From Geminisphaera colitermitum TAV2 (GTDB taxonomy: Bacteria > Verrucomicrobiota > Verrucomicrobiia > Opitutales > Opitutaceae): DNA of 64,000 nt. The stretch is taken from assembly GCF_000171235.2 (NCBI RefSeq), contig NZ_ABEA03000040.1, positions 77-64,076 of the forward strand. The letters run 5' to 3'. A program made the position numbers and the translations under genes. Positions 22,955 to 30,430 of the stretch are shown piece after piece. Within the stretch, counting starts at the first letter, position 1. The number at the start of each line of letters is the position of its first letter. The notes below the pieces were generated by a model. That model saw only the letters and a program-made list of their open reading frames with translations. It was not told the origin of the DNA and searched no databases.

Positions 22955-25276
22955 ATGCCATCCCACACAACTCGTACAACCGCACCCGCCGACACCGCGC
23001 TTAAACTCCTTGCCCGCTGGGCACGCGCCGCCGAAACCGACTGGACCGACATCCCCACGCCCTCCGGACAACCCGCGCACGGCACCTACGGCACCGGTTA
23101 CGACGGCTGGGGCGTGCAGACCCAGCAAAAATACGCCTCCGCCCTCGCCACACTCGCCACCCTTGGCGGTCGCATCCAATTTCCCGATACATCCTGGGCG
23201 CTCGACCACGCCCTCGCCGCGCTCCGCTACAACCTCGCCTCGCACAAAAGCGCCCCCGTCCACTGCACCGACAACTCCAAATGGGGCCACACCTGGATCA
23301 GCGCCCTCGGCGTCGAGCGCATGATGTTTGGCGTGCAACTCCTCCAACCCCACTTCACCGACGCCGATCATGCCGCGCTCCGTGCCATGCTATGCAGCGA
23401 AGCCGACTGGCTCCTCACCGACTACCACCGCGGCCCTGAAAAACGCATCACCGCCACCCGCTGGAATCACGAAGGCGGCAACGATCCCGAATCCAACATC
23501 TGGAACGGCGCCCTCCTCTGGCGCGCCTCCGTCATGTATCCCGATCACCCGCGCGCCGCCGACTGGCAGGAACGCGCCCACACCTTCCTGATGAACGGCG
23601 TCAGCGTCGCCACCGACGCCACCGACACCCGCATCGTTGCCGGAAAACCCGTCCGCGAACGCTACATCGGCCCCTGCTTCTTCCCCAACTACGCACTCGA
23701 TCACCACGGGTATTTGAACGTCGGATACATGACCATCTGCGTAAGCAACGCCGCCATGCTTCACCTCGACCTGAAGGCCGCCGGACTTCCCTGCCCCGAA
23801 TCGCTCCACCATCACCAGGCCGATCTCTGGGCCGTGCTCCGGCAAATGATCTTCGACGACGGCCGCCTCGCCCGCATCGGCGGCGACACCCGCGTGCGTT
23901 ACGCCTATTGTCAGGAATACCTCATGCCTGCGCTCCTCTACGCCGCCGACCACCTCGGCGACCCTGCCGCGCTCGAAAAACTCCCGCCCCAACTCGCCCG
24001 CATCACCCGCGAAACCGACGCCGACCCAGCGACCACTCCCGACAACGCATATTTTTACGGTGCCCGCCTTGCCGCCCTCCGCCGCCAGAGTCCGCTCTAC
24101 TACACGCGCCTCGAATCCGACCGCGCCTGCGCCCTCGGCATGATCGCCACCTACGCGCCCGCCGTAGGGGCTTCGCTTGCGAAGCCCGCGTCCGCGAACG
24201 ATGCCGCAAACGCTCCTGTCGCCGTGTCCGTGAACGCGGGCGTCGCAAGCGACGCCCCTACGTGGTCCGAACCCGAGCACGGTGCCGCGCTTCACCGCAG
24301 CGCCACGCGTTTCGCCTCATTTTCCTGGCGCGCCTTCAACCTCGCGCAGGGCCTCTGCCTGCCGCCCGACGACGGCCACCTCGCCGAGTGGGAACACAAC
24401 CTCGGCGGACTCGTCGAATTTTGCCACCACCCGCATCCCACGCACGGACAATGGAAGCTCCACCGTCGCGTCAACCGCTACCATGTGGACGCCATCGACG
24501 GCGGTTTTGTGACCTGTGGATCTGTTTACGAAGGCGTCGATCTCCTGCTTGCGGAAAGCTGGAGCGGCACCGACTCCGCCCTGCACCAAGTCGCCTTTGC
24601 CGCGCTGCCCGACAACCACACGGTCGTCGCCATGCACTACTGCCGCATGGGCAATCGCCGCGGTTACGTTGCCTCGATCAAGGGCCTGCACCTCAACGTC
24701 CCCAACGACCTGTTTAACGACTACCGCCGCCAACTCCACACCGCCGCTGGCGGACTCACGCTCACCGCGCCCGCCACGCAAGAGGAACTGCGTCCGCTCA
24801 ACAGCCGCTGGGTCAACATCGACAACCGCATCGGAGCCGTGGGTATTTACGGACCGGATACGACTCAAAACACGCTTACCCTCCACCGCGCGCCACACCG
24901 CCGCGCCGGGGCCATGCGCTCGCTCCACGTCGAACACATTTGCTGGCCCTGCGAGTTCGGACCGAAAAAATTCGAGGCTGGCGAAGTGATCCTCGACGCT
25001 GGCTGGGCCTCGCTCGCCTCCGTGGACGCCGCGCAGACAGCCGCCTTTTCCCGTGCGCACGACGCCGCGGCCGCGCACATCCGTATCGACAATTCAACGA
25101 CGACCATCCGCGCCCTCCGCGTCACCGGGCAGGACGGACGCGCATGGATATTCGCCGCCAACTTCGGCGGGCAACCCGCCACGCTGTCCGCCGCACAACT
25201 CGGTCTTGCGAACAAGACCGGTGGCATTCCGTCCATCGTCCTTGACGCCGGCCACGCCCGCCTGCTGGCGGCGTGA
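22955..25276 (+). CDS. large hypothetical glycan-active protein (alpha/alpha toroid, heparinase-like appearance)
   Basis: 773 residues, no signal peptide. The N-terminal half is helix-rich with conserved-looking Trp/His/Asn clusters (SKWGHTWISALGVERMM, RWNHEGGNDPESNIWNGALLWR, YLNVGYMTICVSNAAML) as in alpha/alpha toroid lyases; the C-terminal half is beta-rich (NHTVVAMHYCRMGNRRGYVASI). This is the plan of heparinase II/III- and PL8-type enzymes, but I cannot place the family. About 33 residues (near 404-436, AVGASLAKPAS...SDAPTW) are encoded by an in-frame palindromic repeat. Preceded by a C8 tract (22927-22934) and a palindromic operator candidate. It converges on the GH36-like gene with one base between. 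Confidence 0.8.
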   Translation: MPSHTTRTTAPADTALKLLARWARAAETDWTDIPTPSGQPAHGTYGTGYDGWGVQTQQKYASALATLATLGGRIQFPDTSWALDHALAALRYNLASHKSAPVHCTDNSKWGHTWISALGVERMMFGVQLLQPHFTDADHAALRAMLCSEADWLLTDYHRGPEKRITATRWNHEGGNDPESNIWNGALLWRASVMYPDHPRAADWQERAHTFLMNGVSVATDATDTRIVAGKPVRERYIGPCFFPNYALDHHGYLNVGYMTICVSNAAMLHLDLKAAGLPCPESLHHHQADLWAVLRQMIFDDGRLARIGGDTRVRYAYCQEYLMPALLYAADHLGDPAALEKLPPQLARITRETDADPATTPDNAYFYGARLAALRRQSPLYYTRLESDRACALGMIATYAPAVGASLAKPASANDAANAPVAVSVNAGVASDAPTWSEPEHGAALHRSATRFASFSWRAFNLAQGLCLPPDDGHLAEWEHNLGGLVEFCHHPHPTHGQWKLHRRVNRYHVDAIDGGFVTCGSVYEGVDLLLAESWSGTDSALHQVAFAALPDNHTVVAMHYCRMGNRRGYVASIKGLHLNVPNDLFNDYRRQLHTAAGGLTLTAPATQEELRPLNSRWVNIDNRIGAVGIYGPDTTQNTLTLHRAPHRRAGAMRSLHVEHICWPCEFGPKKFEAGEVILDAGWASLASVDAAQTAAFSRAHDAAAAHIRIDNSTTTIRALRVTGQDGRAWIFAANFGGQPATLSAAQLGLANKTGGIPSIVLDAGHARLLAA
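24163..24262 (+). repeat. palindromic repeat (family F) inserted in frame within a coding sequence
   Basis: Arms CGTAGGGGCTTCGCTTGCGA (24163-24182) and, inverted, TCGCAAGCGACGCCCCTACG (24243-24262) flank a GC-rich centre with a second inner pair (CCCGCGTCCG/CGAACGCGGG). The whole unit reads in frame as an Ala/Ser/Val-rich insertion between otherwise enzyme-like sequence. Confidence 0.8.
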
Positions 25277-25277
25277 G

Positions 25278-27398
25278 TCACAACGCCACACGCCAGCGCA
25301 CGAGGACGAACCGCTGTTTGTCCGCGATGCGCACCACCAGCGCGCGTCTGCCGCATCGGCCTTCGTCCTGATCGGCACCCGCGAGCTCCGCGCTCCCCTG
25401 CCCTGCCAGCGTTTCGGGCGCGGCGACTGTTTTCCATGCGGGCAATGTCGCGGGCAATGCAATCCGCGCCTCGTCGGCGGGAGCGAGTTCGCGGAACACG
25501 AGCGCATAAAGCCAGTCGCCGCCGTCGCCTTGCGCGAGAGCGGGTCCGTCGCACCACGACACGAAACCCGTCCACGAAAACCCATTGGGCGCCGCCCCCA
25601 CAGGCAGCACCTGGCCGTGGTGGAACGCCTCACGATGCTCCTTCCACACCGCGATCAACGGCGCCCACGCACGCACGACGTCAGCGGGGATTTTTGAATT
25701 TTCAAACCACGCCAGCGGCGACGCCACCATCGTGACCGCGAAAAGATACTCCGCCGGATACGCCGACGGACGCAGCGGATCGTCGCCGTAACGCTCCACG
25801 TTGCGCGACGGGTTGAGAAACTCCAACCGCAGGCGCGACGGCAACACCCACGACGACAAACTCCACACCGCACGCAGCGTCTGGTGCGGATGATAATTGC
25901 CCCAATCCGTGTATCGGTTTTCCAAGAACAAAGTCCCGCCCGGAACGCGCCCCCAGTAAGTGGTGCGATGCTCCGCCGTCGCGTCGAAATCAAACAAGAT
26001 GCGCCCGCCGCTCTCCTGCTGCACGCGCTCGCAAAACGCGTTCATCCGCTCCTCGCTCTCGCGCGAATGCAGTTTCATGGCGTCGAGTTTGAAGTGCTCC
26101 ACGCCATGCGTCCGCCACAGATACAAAATCTGCGCGGCATCGCGCTCCCAGTTCTTCATGTTGTTCGACGAATCCGGCGCGTACCACAACCCGATGCGCA
26201 CACCCGCCTCTCGCGCCGCCTGTATCACCGGCTCCAGACCGCGCGGAAAGCGCACCGGATGCGGTTTCCAAAACTCCGGGTCTGCCGCCCAAAAACCATT
26301 CCACACACCCTGATTGCGTTGCGCGGCGGTGTTGGACGTCGCACCCTTTTCCCAGCCATCGTCCAACTGCACGACCTCGACGCCCAGCGCCCGCGCCGCC
26401 GCGATTTCCTCCAACATAAATGCCTCGCTGATCCGATCGCCCCGCCCACGGTCGCCCCATGTATTGGACAACAGAATACCATCGCGCCCGGGAATCCACT
26501 CGTGCAAAGCCCGCTGGAACTCGTGCAACGCCGCCGTTGCCCCCGCCTGTCCGCCCGCATACGCCACCCGGGCCAGCGCGTATCCACCGGGAAATGCCGA
26601 CGCGGTCAGCGCGCCGTTGTGAAATGCAAACGAGAAATCCGCCGCCGCGCTCCAGGCATCGCGCACATGGCGTAGTGGCGCGAGCAATACCCAGCAAAAA
26701 CCTTCCGCGCCCGCGCCCATGTCCGTTGCAGGATCTTCGACGAGCACAAGATTGGTTTTCAGCGCGAGCGGACGTTCCGATGGATGCATCATCCATTCGC
26801 GCACGGCGGTGAAATTGGAGTAATGATCCGTCTGGTCCATGAACTGCACATCGCGCACCAACACATGCGAAGAACGCAAAGCCACCGGCGTCAGATTCCC
26901 CGCCTCCGTGCCTGCGCCTTTGTGCGAAGCGACACCATCGGCCTCGATGCCATCCGCCTTGGGTTCTGCGACCGACGATGCCTCCTCGGCCTTTGTCTGT
27001 GCTTCCGAGGAAGACACCTGCATCACCGCACCCGCCACGTTTGGGAATATCTGGAATTGATAACTCCGCCACGCATTCGCATCGGAGTTTTCCAAGCGCA
27101 GCCCGGCCAGCAACGCCTCCGTCTCACACGCACAGACTCGCCCCGGCGCGGATGTAAATTGCGCCCGCCACGACGAGGTCGCAGCATTCGGTGCATCCGG
27201 TGTATCCGTTTTTTCTGACACCTTCGCCGGTGCAATCCACCCCCCCCCCCCCCCCTCCCCGGTCGCGCCCTTGCGCTGGAACGACAACAGGCGCAAGCGT
27301 CCGTCGTTTTCGGACTGCCAGCTCTCGGTGAAGAGAGCATTGCCAATGGTGAGAACGCCGGCATCCCAGCGTGCAAAACAAGAGGAGAGAGGGTTCAT
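25278..27398 (-). CDS. alpha-galactosidase-like glycoside hydrolase (GH36/clan GH-D)
   Basis: 706 residues, no signal peptide, so cytoplasmic. The barrel shows clan GH-D signatures: SNTWGDRGRGDRISEAFMLE, VEVVQLDDGWEKG (about 340-352), GVRIGLWYAPDSSNN, and HFKLDAMKLHSRES with the presumed nucleophile Asp in KLD (about 430). The family includes alpha-galactosidases, alpha-N-acetylgalactosaminidases and raffinose synthases. The N-terminal beta domain is interrupted by a glycine run (GEGGGGGW) from a 16-base tract at 27240-27255 and by a low-complexity stretch (EAQTKAEEASSVAEPKADG). It ends one base from the converging 22955-25276 gene. Confidence 0.82.
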   Translation of the reverse strand: MNPLSSCFARWDAGVLTIGNALFTESWQSENDGRLRLLSFQRKGATGEGGGGGWIAPAKVSEKTDTPDAPNAATSSWRAQFTSAPGRVCACETEALLAGLRLENSDANAWRSYQFQIFPNVAGAVMQVSSSEAQTKAEEASSVAEPKADGIEADGVASHKGAGTEAGNLTPVALRSSHVLVRDVQFMDQTDHYSNFTAVREWMMHPSERPLALKTNLVLVEDPATDMGAGAEGFCWVLLAPLRHVRDAWSAAADFSFAFHNGALTASAFPGGYALARVAYAGGQAGATAALHEFQRALHEWIPGRDGILLSNTWGDRGRGDRISEAFMLEEIAAARALGVEVVQLDDGWEKGATSNTAAQRNQGVWNGFWAADPEFWKPHPVRFPRGLEPVIQAAREAGVRIGLWYAPDSSNNMKNWERDAAQILYLWRTHGVEHFKLDAMKLHSRESEERMNAFCERVQQESGGRILFDFDATAEHRTTYWGRVPGGTLFLENRYTDWGNYHPHQTLRAVWSLSSWVLPSRLRLEFLNPSRNVERYGDDPLRPSAYPAEYLFAVTMVASPLAWFENSKIPADVVRAWAPLIAVWKEHREAFHHGQVLPVGAAPNGFSWTGFVSWCDGPALAQGDGGDWLYALVFRELAPADEARIALPATLPAWKTVAAPETLAGQGSAELAGADQDEGRCGRRALVVRIADKQRFVLVRWRVAL
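27240..27255 (-). repeat. 16-base tract, G on the coding strand, inside the GH36-like gene
   Basis: C16 on the plus strand, read as G16 by the minus-strand gene and translated as glycines. It is one of the few exceptions to the coding-strand C bias. Confidence 0.85.
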
Positions 27399-27465
27399 GC
27401 GGAATAAACGGTAAAATCAGAGAACAGTGTTCACGGCGTGCCGTTCACTGTCCACAATCTACTTT

Positions 27466-28308
27466 ATGTATTACGACGCGCACAATCACCTGCAGGACGA
27501 CTGGCTTGCTCCGCACCTCGACCGCATTGAGACTGCGCTCGCAGCCCTGCCGCTCGGCTGTGCCGTCGTCAACGGCACCTGCGAAGCCGACTGGCCCCGC
27601 GTCGCCGCACTCGCCCGCCGTTACCCTTGGGTGCGTCCCAGTTACGGTCTGCACCCGTGGCACGCGGGCAACCGTTCGCCGGACTGGTTTCGCACGCTCA
27701 AAACCTTTCTCGACGCCGACCCGCGCGCCGTCGTGGGCGAGATCGGCATTGACCGCTGGATACTCGACAGCGCCCGTCCCGACGATCCCCGCCTTGCCGG
27801 ACTGCGCCGCGCGCCGCTTGCCGAGCAGGGCGAGGTCATGCTCAAGCAACTCGCTCTCGCCTGCGATTGTGAACAAAATCGCCCCGTCACGATCCACTGT
27901 CTGCAAGCCTGGGGTGCGCTCGAAGGCGTGCTGCGCCACGTTGCCCTGCCTGCGTGCGGCTTCCTGCTCCACGCCTACGGCGGCCCCGCCGAGATGATCA
28001 AAACTTTCGCCGACCGCGGCGCATATTTTTCGTTCAACGGCTCTTTTCTCGATCCGCGCAAGGAACGCCAGCGCGCCGTCTTCAAGTCCGTGCCATTCGA
28101 TCGCCTCCTCATCGAAACCGACGCTCCGGCCATGCCGATGCCGGTCTTGTGGCGCACGCACAAACTCCCCCATGCCGCCGATGGCACTCCGGTCAACCAC
28201 CCCGCCAACATCGAAGCCACCTACGCCGGCCTCGCCGCCCTGCTCGGCATTCCGCTCGAAAAACTCGCTGCGCAGGTCCGCGAAAATTTTGAGCGATTGT
28301 TTGGCTGA
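27466..28308 (+). CDS. TatD-family metal-dependent hydrolase
   Basis: 280 residues. Metal-site motifs of the amidohydrolase-like TatD family are present: DAHNHL at 3-8, SYGLHPWHAG near 67, VGEIGID near 94, VTIHCLQAWG near 140, LLHAYGG near 162, and LIETDAPAMP near 208. TatD proteins are Mg-dependent nucleases/hydrolases. The ATG at 27466 places the HxH motif at the usual position; a 13-codon upstream extension is unlikely. Divergent from the GH36-like gene, about 65 bases apart, and converging on the GntR/LacI regulator. Confidence 0.9.
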   Translation: MYYDAHNHLQDDWLAPHLDRIETALAALPLGCAVVNGTCEADWPRVAALARRYPWVRPSYGLHPWHAGNRSPDWFRTLKTFLDADPRAVVGEIGIDRWILDSARPDDPRLAGLRRAPLAEQGEVMLKQLALACDCEQNRPVTIHCLQAWGALEGVLRHVALPACGFLLHAYGGPAEMIKTFADRGAYFSFNGSFLDPRKERQRAVFKSVPFDRLLIETDAPAMPMPVLWRTHKLPHAADGTPVNHPANIEATYAGLAALLGIPLEKLAAQVRENFERLFG

Positions 28309-28356
28309 TCGGCCTTTCCCTCTCACATCAAAATCGTTGCGCCGTTGCGGGAAATT

Positions 28357-29589
28357 TCACGGTGGAGGTCCGAGGCTGGCGTGGGGGTGGAACTCAGGGA
28401 AAATTCTCACGGTTGTGCGCGTGATTTTGCGACCGGAAAGGCTGGCAAGAATGAGCCGGAAAACCGCCCTCGCCAATTTGTCCGGAGAACGATGGTAGCG
28501 GGCAGGTGCGGGCGTCACAAAATCGAGCGCCGCATCTTCATCGCGGCTGATGAGAGAAATATCCTGCGGGATGCGCAGCCCGCGGCTGTGCAAGTAGGTC
28601 AGGACCGCAACCGTGTGCAGGCCGCGACATGAAAAAATGCCGGTCGGTCGCGGTTCTAGCGCAAGCAAGTGATCCACGCTGGCGCGAATGCCATCAGGCG
28701 TGCTGTCGTGGCGGATGATATCAACTTGCACCGACGCTTGCTCGTGTTGCGCGACGACAGCGGCGGCGGGAGGGGGGGGGGGGGGAGGAGAGAAGGAGCC
28801 ACTTGCATTGGCATTCATTGATCCTGCGCGAAAACCGTCTTCGGTCATGCTATCACCGGCGAGGCCAAGGCGAGGCATGAGGAGCGCGATGCGGCGGTGT
28901 CCAAGTCGGCGCAAGGTGTGCGCGGCGTGACGTGCGGTGGCGTGGTTGTCGAGATCGACCGAGAGACTGGCCTCGGCGTGGTAGGCGGAACCAAAAACGA
29001 TGTGGGGAAGTTTTTGCGCGAGGAACCATTCTTGTATTGTCCGCGTGGATGACCACAGCAGCCACACGTCCGCAGCGACTTCGGCAGTGAGACGCGCGAG
29101 CGCACTAGCGACATCCTGCGCGTAACATGAGGGACGGACTTCGATGGAAAATGTCATGCCGCGTCGGGCGAGCAGCTCGCGCAAGCTCTCCAGTTGCAGC
29201 ACGACGAAGGGGTCGATTTTTTCCACGGGTCGTGGCGAAATCATCACGACAACAGGTTGTCTCGCAGTGGTGCTGGAATGTGAACGGCGAGCGGGACGCG
29301 TCACGATTTCGCGTCGCAAGCCGTGCGCGGTGCGCAGGCGGCCTTGTTTTTCGAGTTCGGCGAGTGCGGCGCGAAGCGTGGGACGGCTGACTTGAAAAAG
29401 GGTTGCGAGCTGGCGTTCGCCTGGGAGCTGTTTCGTCCAGCGTCCGCACTGGAGTTCGTCGGAAATTTTTTGTGCGACGAGCGCAGCCAGTGACGCGCGA
29501 TTCACAGCCAGCGAATTAGCGTTTGCCCCCCCCGGGGGGGGGGGGGGGGAGGAGGACTGTCTGGTTGCTCGCCGGGGCATGACTGCCAT
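28357..29589 (-). CDS. GntR/LacI-type hybrid transcriptional regulator
   Basis: 410 residues: an N-terminal winged helix of the GntR type (QLPGERQLATLFQVSRPTLRAALAELEKQGRLRT, about 54-87) joined to a LacI-like effector domain (RRLGHRRIALLMPRLG, ALEPRPTGIFSC, LRIPQDISLISRDED). This hybrid layout is known from AraR-type arabinose regulators. Two C tracts interrupt it as proline runs: near residue 15 (29534-29549 on the complement) and in a surface loop of the effector domain (28772-28785). Start may be ATG 29589 or 29580. It is transcribed away from the repeat island and lies next to GH genes, whose regulator it may be. Confidence 0.88.
   Translation of the reverse strand: MAVMPRRATRQSSSPPPPPGGANANSLAVNRASLAALVAQKISDELQCGRWTKQLPGERQLATLFQVSRPTLRAALAELEKQGRLRTAHGLRREIVTRPARRSHSSTTARQPVVVMISPRPVEKIDPFVVLQLESLRELLARRGMTFSIEVRPSCYAQDVASALARLTAEVAADVWLLWSSTRTIQEWFLAQKLPHIVFGSAYHAEASLSVDLDNHATARHAAHTLRRLGHRRIALLMPRLGLAGDSMTEDGFRAGSMNANASGSFSPPPPPPPAAAVVAQHEQASVQVDIIRHDSTPDGIRASVDHLLALEPRPTGIFSCRGLHTVAVLTYLHSRGLRIPQDISLISRDEDAALDFVTPAPARYHRSPDKLARAVFRLILASLSGRKITRTTVRIFPEFHPHASLGPPP
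28772..28785 (-). repeat. 14-base C tract (coding strand) in the regulator effector domain
   Basis: G14 on the plus strand, translated as SPPPPPPP. It lies in a position where LacI-family proteins tolerate a loop insertion. Confidence 0.85.
29526..29549 (-). repeat. C8-G16 junction tract near the regulator start
   Basis: C8 (29526-29533) is followed directly by G16 (29534-29549) on the plus strand, forming a self-complementary run. The minus-strand gene reads it as prolines then glycines. Confidence 0.85.
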
Positions 29590-30430
29590 CGGTCTGGCTT
29601 TGCTGGCGTGGCGTCAATGCTGTTCAGCCAAGACCAACCGCGAAAGGTCGCAGATAAATCTAAAAACCGTAGTTGAAACCACGGATTTCACAGATGAACA
29701 CCGATTACCAATGCATTGTGAATCTCCAGAGCATTTTCAAAAAATCGGTAGTCATACCTATCTGGTAGGGAGGCCTTTGTGCCCTCTGCCGAGGGCAGCC
29801 CTTCGGGCCATCGCCTTCGGCGATGCCATCTGCGCGCTGCTGCGCTCCGTCCGAGGCCTCCGCCGTGCGTGGTTTTTGGGTAACGAAACTCATAGGGGTG
29901 GTTCTAAAAATCAGAAATTACACAGAGGTCACAGAGAAGGCACAGAGTTTAGGGAGGACAAAACGACTTTGCTCCTTTTTTCGTAAAAATATTATTTTAT
30001 TTATAATAAATGAATTACAGAGACATTCATGGTTCTTCGACGTTTTCGGTGGATAGACGAGAGGTGGCGCGGCAGCGCCCGTAGCGCAGGCATCTTGCCT
30101 GCAATCCAAATAGATTGCGCGAAGCGCGGTGACATTTGCTGCGTTTAGTTTTGGGAAGCAGCGCTTCGCGCCATCGACTCGATGGCAGGCAAGATGCCTG
30201 CGCTACGGGCGCTACCGCGCCAACTCCCGTTATATCAACTTATCGAGTTTCCACTGAAAACGTCGAAGAACCACATTCATTCGCGAGAAAAATGTCCTTC
30301 CACCGGACAGGCCTCCCCAAACTCTGTGCCTCCTCTGTGTAATTTTTAGAAGTTCCCATAGGTAGTTGGAGCGTGGTTACGGAGGACTCGGAGAGGCCTC
30401 CCTACCGTTAAGACAACGACGCGGTTGAGG
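29590..30430. other. gene-free island
   Basis: 841 bases between the GntR/LacI regulator and the first GH gene, both on the minus strand. I see no credible ORF. Nearly all of it is explained by nested palindromes (29764-30406) plus a flank containing the common ACCACGGATTTCACAGATGA motif. Confidence 0.65.
29764..30406. repeat. four palindromic repeat families nested concentrically
   Basis: From outside in: family A arms GGTAGGGAGGCC (29764-29775) and GGCCTCCCTACC (30395-30406); arms with GTTCTAAAAAT...CACAGAG (29901-29957) and the reverse (30311-30354); arms CATTCATGGTTCTTCGACG (from 30024) and CGTCGAAGAACCACATTCAT (30261-30280); and innermost arms with CCCGTAGCGCAGGCATCTTG (30064-30102) and the reverse (30184-30222). 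The left outer arm also carries an extra run of small hairpins (GCCCTTCGGGC, ATCGCCTTCGGCGAT). Confidence 0.85.

Noticed and set aside
29590-30430. A CRISPR array or tandem repeats in the repeat islands
   Set aside because: The repeats are inverted and nested, not direct repeats with unique spacers, and no cas gene is present anywhere in the window.
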